From assembly GCF_001439815.1 (NCBI RefSeq), contig NZ_JYLM01000001.1, positions 372,001 through 436,000 of the forward strand: a stretch of DNA of 64,000 nt, read 5' to 3'. Every line of letters begins with the position of its first letter. Positions within the stretch are counted from its first letter, which is position 1. Below the pieces are notes generated by a model. The model saw only the letters and a list, made by a program, of their open reading frames with translations, was not told the DNA's origin and ran no database searches. The position numbers and the translations under genes were made by a program. Origin of the DNA: Pseudomonas orientalis. GTDB lineage: Bacteria; Pseudomonadota; Gammaproteobacteria; Pseudomonadales; Pseudomonadaceae. Shown piece by piece: positions 33,464-43,335 of this stretch.

Positions 33464-33835
33464 CATAAGTTCCTTACCGGTTTTTCCGTTGGGGAGGGTC
33501 AATACTCAATACGCCCGAAAGGGGCGCGTACCCAGAAACTGACCCAGGCACACTGCGGGAGTTTTAGAACGATAAGTTATAAGTCGGCATTCGGTCAGGC
33601 TGTGTCTAGCGCTCGCCGGCGGGTGTGGCCCGCGTCGTCGGGGTGGTAGACAGGTCGAGGTTGGACGCAAATTACGGGTCATTAACGGGCTGGATCCAGC
33701 GAGTATTCGAACCCTTCGGTGGTCGCGATGGGCCTATCTTGGAGCGTCACTTATTGAGTGCTATCAAGGAAGGTTACCCATGACGACACAACACGGATCA
33801 AGCCGTTTCGGCGGGCTGGCGCCCAGGGAGGAGGC
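33464..33835. other. Divergent intergenic region, 372 bp
   Basis: Between the NAGGN operon and the NEL-type effector gene. Promoters for both are expected, and an osmotically controlled promoter would be logical for the left side. I see no ORF, strong palindrome or type III (hrp-box-like) motif that I can defend. AGGGAGGAGG at its right edge is the ribosome site of the next gene. Confidence 0.45.
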
Positions 33836-36800
33836 ATGACGCAGGTAAGCGAAGTGATCGGCCCCCAACTGAGTGCGCAACTGCCCCGTCAGTTACTGGA
33901 GATGACTCAGGATCTGGATATTGCCCAGACGCTCATCGATATCCTGCCGGGTTGGCTGGTGCAGGCCGATCCGCAAACACTGGTCGGGATTGGACAGGCC
34001 CATGAGGACGGCGCGCCGCTACGGGAATTGGTCGGCTCACAGTTAAAAACCCTGGAGCCTCTGGATGAATTTTGCACCGAACGCCTTGAAGCCTTTCTCT
34101 TGTCCAAGGGACACACGCTGGATGTGCAGAACGATGTGCTGGAGATGCCGCATCGCACGATGACGAACCTCAACCCTGACCTGCTGGGGCCAATGACGAT
34201 AACGGTAACCCTGGAAAAGCACACCCTGTTGCAGGCCGCCATGCAGAACTTCAGTGCCGCACGCGCGCAGACCAATGGCCTGGCAATTGGCGCATTGATT
34301 CGCAGCGCGGCTTCAGGCCTGGAAGTCGATTCCCTCAGCGCCCTGGAGTTTGTACGTTACTGTCGCGAGTTGGACTTGGGCGGCGCCTATCAATGGCATC
34401 TGCGTGAGGTGTTTGACCTGCCGGCTCCGCGCGACGTGTCGGCAACGAATACCGACGGGCCGGTGGCGAGGAGCATCGGCGCTCTCAAGTTGAGCGACAT
34501 GCGCCTGGACCTGCATATGGCCGTGGGCAAGGGGCATGTGAGCGCGACGACTGGCGAGCTGATGCTCAAGGTGTTGAGAGGTAATGGCCAGGCTCCGCCC
34601 ATCAAGGACCTGCCGATGAATGGGCGGCCGGTGACCTGGCAGGGATTGAATGTCGACCAGGCGTGCGCGTGGAGTGTGTTGGTGTTTTCCGGTGGCGCGT
34701 TGCACAGCCTGCCCACTGGGCATTGCGTGGTGTACATGCCCAATGAGCCGCAACGGCCCTGGTTTGAGTACGACACCCTCGCAGCGTTCGAGCATTACCT
34801 GTCTTCCAGCCTGCAGATACCGGCCTATCGCGAGTTTTTCAAAGGTTATCTGGATGAGTCCGAGCGCGCGGATTTCTTTGTACGCTTCGATCAACGCAAT
34901 GCGGTGGAAACGCTGGAGGCAGTGTCGGTCGCCGTCAGCCTGTCGCGGTTTTTCTCCGATACCTATATCGGCAAGGCGCAACTGGACGCCAGGGTGTTGG
35001 CCGTGCCCGTGGCGGAAGTGGACGAAGAGGCTCGTACGGCACTGCTTGAACGCTATGTCGACCTGGGGTTGACGTTGGCCAATATCGCCGGTTTTTTCGT
35101 ACCCGGCCTGGGGCAGTTGATGTTGGGCGTGGGGGTCGGGCAACTGCTCGGGGAAGTTTACGAAGGCGTCCAGGATTGGCGGCATCAACATAAAACTGAT
35201 GCATTGACGCACTTGATCAATGTGGCCGAAGGCATCGGCTCGATGATGCTGCTGGCGGCAGGGAGCAAGGTCGTAGGGACGATGTTCACCCGCACACGCG
35301 CCTCCTCGGCAGCTTTTTTCGAGCAGTTTGACCCAGTGCAATTACCCAGTGGTCGCTCACGGCTCTGGAGGCGTGACCTGCAGCCGTATCGGCAAAGCGA
35401 TGTCGGCGAGGTGCTCGCAAAGCCCGGTTACCGCGGTATCTACCAACATCGCGGGCGTTCCTACGCGGCGATTGATGGCGCGGTTTATCGGGTGTATTTC
35501 GATGCCGCGCTCAATCGCTGGCGAGTGCTCCATCCTGCGCGCGCGTCGGCCTACAGCCCGCTGCTGGAGCACAACGGCGCCGGCGGCTGGCGCCATCAGT
35601 CCGAGCAGGTGGAGCAGTGGCACAGTCCGGCGTATGTGCTGGAACGGTTGGCGCCGAGCCTGAAGTCGCTGCCGGATGGTCGACTGGATGAAATCGTCAC
35701 CACAACCAACAGTCAGTTGCCGTGGTTGCGGCAGTTGGCCGAGCACAACCTGGCACTGCCGCAACGACTGGGCGACAGCGTCGCTCGCTGGCGGCAGGAG
35801 CAACTGATTCGCGACCTGATCTGGCAGTTGCAATTCCAGAGCCATACCTCGCCTGCTACGGCGCGCCTGCAAATGCTTGCATTGCCCTTGCTGGAGGGCT
35901 GGCCAAAAGGACGTTTTTTCGAGTTGCTGGACGAAGAAGGCTATTTGCTCCGACGGTTCCCCGACACGGCTCCGTTTGACTATGAGGACTTGAGCATTCA
36001 CGTCAGCGAACAGCAAATCAAGGAGGGTCAGCTAATGCTCACCCTGCTTGAGGCACTGAGTCCGCAGGAGCGCCGGCAGTTGCTGGGCGCAAGCGTTCTG
36101 CCTGGCGAGGCACAAAAGGTCTTGTCGGCCCGTCTGCTGTCGGTGGTCAAGCAACACCATGGCGAGTTGTTCGAGCAGCTTTACGCCGACGATGACCCGC
36201 TCCCCCATGGCAGTGCCGGGGTACTCAAACATCAGTTCCCGCAACTGCCGACGGCAATGGCCCAAGAGCTTGTATCCCAGGCGACCTCGGTTGAACGCCT
36301 GCATCTGCGCAACGCCCGGCGGGTGCCCCTGCGCCTGGCACAGCGTGCCGTACAGGCGCTGGAAACACTCAGGGAAGACCGTGCGGTGGCAGGATTTTAT
36401 TTGCCGCAACTGGCAACCGAGTCGACCGAGCGGCTGGCTGTCGCCCTGCTGGGTCGGTTGCCCGGCTGGCCGGCGGAACTGCGCGTGCAGTTGCATGACC
36501 AGAGCCTGGATGGCGCCCTGCTGGGCAAGCAGGAAAGTGCCTCGGCCAGCGTGTTGCACAAGGTGGTCAAGTCGGCACGGGGCTATCAGGCCTTTGACGA
36601 GCAGGGTCGCCCTGTGCACGAACCGCTGCCCGGCCCGTCAGGCTTTTACCAGGCGCTGCTGAGCACGCTGTGGGCGGCGCAGCGCACCCGGCTGGGCATC
36701 TATGCTTCGGGCGAGCTTGGTGCTTCGCAGTTGCAATTGAAGTTGCGTTGGCGGGTCGCAGATGAACGTGCAGAAATAGCCCGTTACCTGCGCGCGCCAG

Positions 36801-38650
36801 CCGAAGAGTCCTTGCCTGCGTGGCGCGACGGGTGCGTGCAGGCCGCACCGCCCGCCATCACACCGCAGCCGCGCTCACTGGTGCGCAAAGTGAAGAAATT
36901 GTTCCCGTTGTTCAATACCGACCAGGCGTCGAGTTTCATTGAAACATTGGGTGAGGATCATCTTGCGCGGGCCGAGGCAGTCAAGCGGCTGCGCACGCAA
37001 TACGAAACCCTGCATTCGCTGCTCGCCACCTGGCGCAAGGATAAAGCGGCGCTGGCCAAGATCTCGGGGGCATTGCCCGACGCGCGGTTGAGTCGCAAGA
37101 TCATGGCGCAACGCATCGAGGCGTGCTGGCGTCGCATGAGTGGCTTGGGTGAAAGGGCCCGCCTGGTACTCGACGAAATGCTCGGCGGGCCACTGCCTGC
37201 TTTTCCGGCCGACTTCACTATTGAGCATGTGCGCCACCTGAGCATGCGAAACATGGGGCTGGGTGATGAGGTGGCCTATTTCATCAAACATTTCCCCGGA
37301 CTCAAGTCCCTGGACCTGTCCGGTAACCGCCTGAAGCACCTGCCGGCAGCCATCCCGAGCATGTCACAGCTCGAATCCCTTTATCTGGACGGCAATCAAT
37401 TGGTGCTGACGGAGTACACCCGTACCAAGCTGGCGGATTTGAAGCAGCTCAAGATACTCAACCTGGCCGGCAATCCGTTGATTGACCCGCCCGGGGTGGC
37501 CAACATGCTGTACTTGCGTCAATTGATTCTGCGTGACTGCAAGCTGAAGACCTTCCCGGGGCAGATTCGGCGTTTGACCGACCTGGAACACGTCGACCTG
37601 CGCCAGAACGATATAACCGAGCTGCCGGCCTGGCTGTTCGACGAATTTCGCGAGCTCGCCCACGTCATCAACCTGCGCCACAACCCGTTGTCGGGCCCGA
37701 TGCGTATCAGAGTGCTCGAACATCGACGCCGGCGCGGGGTGGGCATGGGGTTCTATGAAGATGATATAGCGCGTCTGAACGAGCAAGCCGCACGTGAACT
37801 GTGGATGCCTGACACAAGGGCGGCTGACTACGCGCAAAAAGAGGTCATATGGCGGATGCTCAGTGATGAGCCGCGCAGTGACGGACTGTTCAAGCTGCTG
37901 GCCGAGCTGGGAGGTACGGCCGATAGCCGGTATGTGCGTGAAGATATGGCGCAACGTGTGTGGCGAGTGCTTGAAGCGAGCAGCCAGCGCGCCGATCTGG
38001 CCGACGAGGTGTTTGAACGTGCCGCCACGCCGTTCAACTGCGATGATGGCGCTGCGGTGAATTTCAGCGCCTTGGAGATATTGACCGAGATCAGCGATGC
38101 GCGAAGGCTGGTCGAGGGCGGGCGGCTCGCCGCGAGGCCCTTGCTGGCGCTGGGGCGAGGCTTGTTCCGGCTTGATCGCCTGGAGAGTATTGCGCGCAGT
38201 CACAGTATCGAGCATCCGGGCACCGACCCCCTGGAGGTCAGCCTGGCCCTGCGGACCGGTTTGGCAAGCCGGTTCTATCTGCCCGGGCAGACCAGGCATA
38301 TGCGCTACGCCAATCTGAGTGGCGTCACCCCGGCGGCGCTTAGCGATGCCGAGCTCAAGGTCAAGGCCGCCGAAGTGTCCCCTGAGCTCTTGCGGTTCCT
38401 CAACGAGTTGCCGTTTTGGACGGATTACCTCAAGCGTGCTTACGCCGCCCGCTTTGCGAGCCTGGACGAGCCGTTCGAGACGCGTATGCAAGAGGTGTTC
38501 GACCAAGGCTTGACGCTCAACGACGCGGATTACCGATCGCGCATGGACAGTATTCTGGCCGAGCGCAGCACGGTCGCGCAGGCGGAGATCGAACGGCTGA
38601 CCCTGGCCGCCATGCGTGCTGACGAACTGGGCGTGTGCGAAATCCGCTAG
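33836..38650 (+). CDS. Giant LRR protein with C-terminal NEL-type E3 ubiquitin ligase domain
   Basis: A 1604-residue protein. I start it at 33836, where AGGGAGGAGG precedes ATG; the frame runs 26 codons further upstream without such a site. Residues 1-1100 are a long N-terminal region of the DUF6543/dermonecrotic-toxin-like kind, including a glycine-rich hydrophobic segment (about 405-490; IAGFFVPGLGQLMLGVGVGQ). Residues about 1130-1290 are leucine-rich repeats (LKSLDLSGNRLKHLP, LKILNLAGNPLIDPP). Residues about 1330-1600 form the NEL domain, with the catalytic CxD motif at Cys1402 (FNCDDGAAV). NEL enzymes (IpaH, SspH) are bacterial E3 ligases that ubiquitinate host proteins. No secretion system gene is in the window, so delivery is unknown. 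Confidence 0.88.
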   Translation: MTQVSEVIGPQLSAQLPRQLLEMTQDLDIAQTLIDILPGWLVQADPQTLVGIGQAHEDGAPLRELVGSQLKTLEPLDEFCTERLEAFLLSKGHTLDVQNDVLEMPHRTMTNLNPDLLGPMTITVTLEKHTLLQAAMQNFSAARAQTNGLAIGALIRSAASGLEVDSLSALEFVRYCRELDLGGAYQWHLREVFDLPAPRDVSATNTDGPVARSIGALKLSDMRLDLHMAVGKGHVSATTGELMLKVLRGNGQAPPIKDLPMNGRPVTWQGLNVDQACAWSVLVFSGGALHSLPTGHCVVYMPNEPQRPWFEYDTLAAFEHYLSSSLQIPAYREFFKGYLDESERADFFVRFDQRNAVETLEAVSVAVSLSRFFSDTYIGKAQLDARVLAVPVAEVDEEARTALLERYVDLGLTLANIAGFFVPGLGQLMLGVGVGQLLGEVYEGVQDWRHQHKTDALTHLINVAEGIGSMMLLAAGSKVVGTMFTRTRASSAAFFEQFDPVQLPSGRSRLWRRDLQPYRQSDVGEVLAKPGYRGIYQHRGRSYAAIDGAVYRVYFDAALNRWRVLHPARASAYSPLLEHNGAGGWRHQSEQVEQWHSPAYVLERLAPSLKSLPDGRLDEIVTTTNSQLPWLRQLAEHNLALPQRLGDSVARWRQEQLIRDLIWQLQFQSHTSPATARLQMLALPLLEGWPKGRFFELLDEEGYLLRRFPDTAPFDYEDLSIHVSEQQIKEGQLMLTLLEALSPQERRQLLGASVLPGEAQKVLSARLLSVVKQHHGELFEQLYADDDPLPHGSAGVLKHQFPQLPTAMAQELVSQATSVERLHLRNARRVPLRLAQRAVQALETLREDRAVAGFYLPQLATESTERLAVALLGRLPGWPAELRVQLHDQSLDGALLGKQESASASVLHKVVKSARGYQAFDEQGRPVHEPLPGPSGFYQALLSTLWAAQRTRLGIYASGELGASQLQLKLRWRVADERAEIARYLRAPAEESLPAWRDGCVQAAPPAITPQPRSLVRKVKKLFPLFNTDQASSFIETLGEDHLARAEAVKRLRTQYETLHSLLATWRKDKAALAKISGALPDARLSRKIMAQRIEACWRRMSGLGERARLVLDEMLGGPLPAFPADFTIEHVRHLSMRNMGLGDEVAYFIKHFPGLKSLDLSGNRLKHLPAAIPSMSQLESLYLDGNQLVLTEYTRTKLADLKQLKILNLAGNPLIDPPGVANMLYLRQLILRDCKLKTFPGQIRRLTDLEHVDLRQNDITELPAWLFDEFRELAHVINLRHNPLSGPMRIRVLEHRRRRGVGMGFYEDDIARLNEQAARELWMPDTRAADYAQKEVIWRMLSDEPRSDGLFKLLAELGGTADSRYVREDMAQRVWRVLEASSQRADLADEVFERAATPFNCDDGAAVNFSALEILTEISDARRLVEGGRLAARPLLALGRGLFRLDRLESIARSHSIEHPGTDPLEVSLALRTGLASRFYLPGQTRHMRYANLSGVTPAALSDAELKVKAAEVSPELLRFLNELPFWTDYLKRAYAARFASLDEPFETRMQEVFDQGLTLNDADYRSRMDSILAERSTVAQAEIERLTLAAMRADELGVCEIR

Positions 38651-38674
38651 GGGCTGCGCGCGGTCAATGCAGGC

Positions 38675-40666
38675 TCAGGGCGTGTGGCGCGATTTGCCGC
38701 GAATCAGCTCGCGCAAGGCAAACCGGTTTGGGTGGCACGCCTGGGCGACGCTGGTCGGCACGGGCAGCGGTTCGTTGTCCAGCCAAGCCGCCAGCAGTTG
38801 CGCGGATAACGGCGCGGTGATCAGGCCGCGTGAGCCATGGCCGCTGTTGATGTACAGACCGTCCAGCCAGGGGCAGGGCGTGTCGGGCACCTGTCGCGCA
38901 TCCCGGGCCAGCACGCCGTAGGCCTGTGCAAACGCCTCGGCGTCGGCCAGCGGCCCGACGATGGGCAGATAGTCCGGGCTGGTGCAGCGGAAGGCGGCGC
39001 GGCCTTCCAGGGCCTCCAGCGTCTGGCTGTCGGGATGCAACGCGTGCAGCAGGGCCGGGGAGATTTCCCGCAGCAGCGCCAGGTTGTCGGCGTGTTCGGC
39101 CAGGGTGGGCGTGAGGTCACTGCTTGCGAAGTCAAAACTGGCGCCCAGGGTGTGCTCGCCCAACCGTGCCGGGGCGACATAGCCTTGGGCGCACACCACG
39201 GTGCTCAGTGACTGGCTTTGCGCGGTTTGCGCCAGGCGTGTGATCTGCCCGCGAATGCGCTTGAGCGGCAGCGCGGCGCTGAAGGGGAAGCGCTTGATTT
39301 CGGCGGCGCCTGCGAGGATCACCACGGGCGCATCGGCAATCGGCGTGTCGCCGTCCCAGGCCTGCCACCGGCCATCGACGCGTTGCAAGGTCAGAGCCTC
39401 CTGATGCAGCTTCACCTCGATATTCGGATGCCGGGCCTGCCACTCGCATAAGGCCGGCGGGTGCACCCAGCCGCCTTCGGGAAAGAACAATCCACCCTGC
39501 TCCAGCGCGATGCCGGCATGGGCTTGTGCCTGGGCCGCATCCACCGGATGCAGCAGGTCTGGTGCGAAAGCCTCGGCCAGTTGCGCCTGGCGTTCGGCCT
39601 CCCTGGTATTGAACGCCAGTTGCAGCACGCCGCAGGCGTCCCAATCGACGCCGCGCTGCAGATGTTCAAGCAGCCTGCGTGTGTAGCCAAAACCGCTGAC
39701 GATCAACTGCGACAGTGCGGTACCGTGGGCCGACAGTTTCAGGTACAGCACGCCTTGGGGGTTGCCTGAGGCTTCCTGCGCCAGGGCCGCGTGACGTTCC
39801 AGCAGGCACACCTGCCAGCCGCATGCCGCCAGGCTGGCCGCCGTGCAGCAGCCGGCCAGCCCGCCGCCGATCACCAGTGCCCGGCGCTCGCCAGCGTGGG
39901 GCGTCGGGCGTGCAAACCACGGCGCAGTGGCGGCGGGCCTGGGCGTTTGCTCGGGCCAGCCGAGGAACTCGCCGCGCAGGATCTCCCACTTGTGACCAAT
40001 ACCCGGCGTGCGTTTCATCTTGAACCCGGCGGCATTGATCAACCGGCGCACCCAGCCGGTGCTGGTAAAGGTGCTGATGGTCGAGCCCGGTGCGGCCAGG
40101 CGCGCCAGTTCGGCGAACAGTTCGGCGGTCCACATGTCGGGATTTTTCGCCGGGGCAAAGCCGTCGAGAAACCATGCATCTATTTGCGCGTCCAGTTGCG
40201 GCAATTGTTCCAGGGCGTCGCCGATCAACAAGGTCAGGGTTACACGGCCATTGTCCAGCACCAGGCGCTGAAAGCCCTGATGGATGGCGAGGTACTGGGC
40301 CAGCAATTGTTCGGCGTAGGGTTGCAGTTCGGGCCAGAGGGCGAGGGCGCGTTGCAGGTCGGCATGGCTCAGCGGGTATTTTTCCACGCTGACGAAATGC
40401 AGGCGGGCACCGGCCACCGCCTGTTGGTCGAACAACTGCCAGGCGCACAGGAAATTCAAGCCCGTACCGAATCCGGTTTCACCGATCACCAGGCGCCCGC
40501 CTGCCGGCAAGGCCGCAAAACGCGCCTGCAAGCGGTTCTGCTCAAGGAACACATAACGGGTTTCTTCCAGGCCCGATTTATCGGAGAAGTACACGTCATC
40601 GAACGTCCGTGAGTGCGGGCGGCCTTGGTCGTCCCAGTCGAGCTGGGCGTGGGTGATCGGGTTCAT
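38675..40666 (-). CDS. mnmC: Bifunctional tRNA wobble-uridine modification enzyme MnmC
   Basis: A 663-residue fusion. The N-terminal SAM methyltransferase (residues about 1-240) has motif GETGFGTGLNFLCAWQLF and FLDGFAPAKNPDMW. The C-terminal FAD-dependent oxidoreductase (about 255-640) has the dinucleotide fold ALVIGGGLAGCCTAASLA. The C-terminal domain removes the carboxymethyl group from cmnm5s2U34 and the N-terminal domain methylates the product to give mnm5s2U in tRNA. Length and domain order match E. coli MnmC. Divergent from pap. Confidence 0.96.
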   Translation of the reverse strand: MNPITHAQLDWDDQGRPHSRTFDDVYFSDKSGLEETRYVFLEQNRLQARFAALPAGGRLVIGETGFGTGLNFLCAWQLFDQQAVAGARLHFVSVEKYPLSHADLQRALALWPELQPYAEQLLAQYLAIHQGFQRLVLDNGRVTLTLLIGDALEQLPQLDAQIDAWFLDGFAPAKNPDMWTAELFAELARLAAPGSTISTFTSTGWVRRLINAAGFKMKRTPGIGHKWEILRGEFLGWPEQTPRPAATAPWFARPTPHAGERRALVIGGGLAGCCTAASLAACGWQVCLLERHAALAQEASGNPQGVLYLKLSAHGTALSQLIVSGFGYTRRLLEHLQRGVDWDACGVLQLAFNTREAERQAQLAEAFAPDLLHPVDAAQAQAHAGIALEQGGLFFPEGGWVHPPALCEWQARHPNIEVKLHQEALTLQRVDGRWQAWDGDTPIADAPVVILAGAAEIKRFPFSAALPLKRIRGQITRLAQTAQSQSLSTVVCAQGYVAPARLGEHTLGASFDFASSDLTPTLAEHADNLALLREISPALLHALHPDSQTLEALEGRAAFRCTSPDYLPIVGPLADAEAFAQAYGVLARDARQVPDTPCPWLDGLYINSGHGSRGLITAPLSAQLLAAWLDNEPLPVPTSVAQACHPNRFALRELIRGKSRHTP

Positions 40667-40822
40667 GGAGGGCTCATAAAAATAACGGCAGGTGAAGACA
40701 AGGCGGCCATTCTAGCCGATCAACCGGTCTTGAATTGATCCACGGCAAGCGGCGGTTGAATTTCCCCCCGCGTGTTGTTGCCCAATCCGCTAGTCTTGAG
40801 CCATCTTGAAACGGAGCTGCCC

Positions 40823-42337
40823 ATGTTCGAATCCGCCGAAATCGGTCACGCCATCGACAAAGACACCTACGACGCCGAAGTGCCGGCCCTGCGCGAAGCG
40901 TTGCTTGAGGTGCAGTACGAGCTGCAGCAGCAGAAACGCTTCCCGGTGATCATCCTGATCAACGGCATCGAGGGGGCGGGCAAGGGCGAAACCGTCAAGC
41001 TGCTCAATGAGTGGATGGACCCGCGCCTGATCGAAGTGCGCACCTTCGACCAGCAGACCGATGAAGAACTGGCGCGCCCGCCGGCCTGGCGTTATTGGCG
41101 ACAACTGCCGGCCAAGGGGCGCATGGGGATTTTTTTCGGCAACTGGTACAGCCAGATGCTGCAAGGCCGCGTGCATGGGCAGATCAAGGACGCGCGCCTG
41201 GACCAGGCCATCGCCGGTGCCGAGCGCCTGGAAAAGATGCTCTGCGACGAAGGCGCGCTGATCTTCAAGTTCTGGTTCCACCTGTCCAAGAAACAGATGA
41301 AGGCGCGCCTCAAGGCCCTGGCCGATGACCCGCTGCACAGCTGGCGCATCAGCCCGCTGGACTGGCAGCAGTCCAAGACCTACGACAAGTTCGTGCATTT
41401 CGGCGAGCGCGTGCTGCGCCGTACCAGTCGCGACTATGCGCCGTGGCATGTGATCGAGGGCGTCGACCCGCATTACCGTGGGCTGACCGTGGGCAAGATT
41501 CTGCTCGAGGGCCTGCAAAGCGCGTTGAAGCAGGCCAAGGTCAAGGCCAGTGGCATGAACCCGGCGCCGCTGCCGTCGTCGGTGGACCAGATGAGCCTGC
41601 TCAACAGCCTCGACATGAGCCTGCGCCTGGACAAGGACGATTACGAAGAGCAGCTGATTACCGAGCAGGCACGCTTCTCCGGCCTGATGCGCGACAAACG
41701 TATGCGCCGGCACGCGCTGGTCACCGTCTTTGAAGGCAACGACGCGGCCGGCAAGGGTGGAGCGATCCGTCGGGTGGCGGCCGCGCTGGACCCGCGCCAG
41801 TACCACATCGTGCCGATTGCCGCACCGAGCGAGGACGAGCGCGCCCAGCCGTACCTGTGGCGGTTCTGGCAGAAGATCCCGGCGCGGGGCATGTTCACCG
41901 TGTTCGACCGCTCCTGGTACGGTCGTGTGCTGGTGGAGCGCATCGAAGGCTTCTGCACCCCGGCGGACTGGATGCGCGCCTATGGCGAGATCAATGATTT
42001 CGAAGAGCAGTTGCGCGATGCCGGTGTGATCGTGGTCAAGTTCTGGCTGGCCATCGACAAGGACACTCAGCTGGAACGCTTCAAGGCTCGCGAGGAAATT
42101 CCGTTCAAGCGCTTCAAGATTACCGAAGACGACTGGCGCAACCGTGACAAGTGGGACGACTATCGCGCGGCGGTAGGCGACATGGTGGATCGCACCAGCA
42201 CCGAGGTGGCGCCCTGGACGTTGGTGGAAGCCAACGATAAGCGCTGGGCGCGGGTCAAGGTGTTGCGCACGATCAACCGGGCGTTGGAAGACGCGTTCGA
42301 GAAGTCCGACAAGCACGACAAAAAGAAAAAGAAATAG
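40823..42337 (+). CDS. pap: Polyphosphate:AMP phosphotransferase (double-domain PPK2)
   Basis: A 504-residue class II PPK2 with two homologous P-loop domains. The N-terminal copy has INGIEGAGKGETVKLLNEW. The C-terminal copy has FEGNDAAGKGGAIRRVAAAL and FDRSWYGRVLVERIEGF, the lid/Walker B region of active PPK2. The reaction is AMP + polyP(n) to ADP + polyP(n-1). The start is at 40823 (MFESAEIGHA), with GGAG upstream; the frame begins earlier at 40772 without a site. The protein ends in a Lys-rich tail (DKHDKKKKK) whose coding sequence is the source of the repeat unit in the adjoining array. Confidence 0.93.
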   Translation: MFESAEIGHAIDKDTYDAEVPALREALLEVQYELQQQKRFPVIILINGIEGAGKGETVKLLNEWMDPRLIEVRTFDQQTDEELARPPAWRYWRQLPAKGRMGIFFGNWYSQMLQGRVHGQIKDARLDQAIAGAERLEKMLCDEGALIFKFWFHLSKKQMKARLKALADDPLHSWRISPLDWQQSKTYDKFVHFGERVLRRTSRDYAPWHVIEGVDPHYRGLTVGKILLEGLQSALKQAKVKASGMNPAPLPSSVDQMSLLNSLDMSLRLDKDDYEEQLITEQARFSGLMRDKRMRRHALVTVFEGNDAAGKGGAIRRVAAALDPRQYHIVPIAAPSEDERAQPYLWRFWQKIPARGMFTVFDRSWYGRVLVERIEGFCTPADWMRAYGEINDFEEQLRDAGVIVVKFWLAIDKDTQLERFKAREEIPFKRFKITEDDWRNRDKWDDYRAAVGDMVDRTSTEVAPWTLVEANDKRWARVKVLRTINRALEDAFEKSDKHDKKKKK

Positions 42338-43215
42338 CCTGAACCTCACTCGGTCCAACTGTGGGAGGGGGCTTGCCCCGATAGCGGTGTGTCAGTCGAT
42401 AGATTTTTGACTGACCCGCCGCCATCGGGAGCAAGCCCCCTCCCACAGTTGGTCTGCGCACAACAGATAGACTGCCTGCGCGCCCATGCTTTCGCCAAAA
42501 CCGACGAGTACGACAAGAAGAAATAGCCTGAACCTCACTCGGTCCAACTGTGGGAGGGGGCTTGCCCCGATAGCGGTGTGTCAGTCGATAGATTTTTGAC
42601 TGACCCGCCGCCATCGGGAGCAAGCCCCCTCCCACAGTTGGTCTGCGCACAACAGATAGACTGCCTGCGCGCCCATGCTTTCGCCAAAACCGACGAATAC
42701 GACAAGAAGAAATAGCCTGAACCTCACTCGGTCCACCTGTGGGAGGGGGCTTGCCCCGATAGCGGTGTGTCAGTCGATAGATTTTTGACTGACCCGCCGC
42801 CATCGGGAGCAAGCCCCCTCCCACAGTTGGTCTGCGCACAACAGATAGACTGCCTGCGCGCCCATGCTTTCGCCAAAACCGACGAGTACGACAAGAAGAA
42901 ATAGCCTGAACCTCACTCGGTCCAAATGTGGGAGGGGCTTGCCCTCGATAGCGGTGTGTCAGTCGATAGATTTTTGACTGACCCGCCGCCATCGGGGGCA
43001 AGCCCCCTCCCACATTTGGTCTGCGCACAACAGATAGACTGCCTGCGCGCCCATGCTTTGCCAAAACCGACGAATACGACAAGAAGAAATAGCCTGAACC
43101 TCACTCGGTCCAACTGTGGGAGGGGGCTTGCCCTCGATAGCGGTGTGTCAGTCGATAGATTTTTGACTGACCCGCCGCCATCGGGGGCAAGCCCCCTCCC
43201 ACATTTGGTCTCCAC
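42338..43215. repeat. Tandem array of five REPINs, unit 189 bp, carrying copies of the pap 3' end
   Basis: Marker GAACCTCACTCGGTCCA recurs at about 42341, 42530, 42719, 42908 and 43096, spaced 189, 189, 189 and 188 bp. Each unit holds an inverted REP pair around TGTCAGTC-GATAGATTTTT-GACTGAC. The spacers also hold a 42-bp tail that reads in the pap sense as AHAFAKTDEYDKKK and stop, resembling the real pap end EDAFEKSDKHDKKKKK. Units are nearly identical, differing by point changes and 1-2-bp indels. The fifth unit decays after its REP pair near 43210. About 0.9 kb lacks genuine genes, although it yields long spurious frames on both strands. Confidence 0.95.
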
Positions 43216-43335
43216 AGATCATATAGACCGGTCTGTCCGGCCTCCATGCTTTCGCATCCATGCAGTGAATGATCATCGCGGTCAGCCAGGCCCGCCTCTA
43301 TCCTCGATCCAAAACCACAAGATCGAGGTAGCCCC

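Noticed and set aside
40790..42358. 522-residue frame opposite pap
   Set aside because: Antisense shadow of a PPK2 gene with both P-loops visible on the plus strand.
42273..43082. 269-residue minus-strand frame with internal repeats (and the matching plus-strand frame at 42926-43348)
   Set aside because: It is produced by the REPIN array: the unit is 189 bp, divisible by three, so an open frame repeats. No ribosome site, no family similarity, and the sequence is explained by the repeats.
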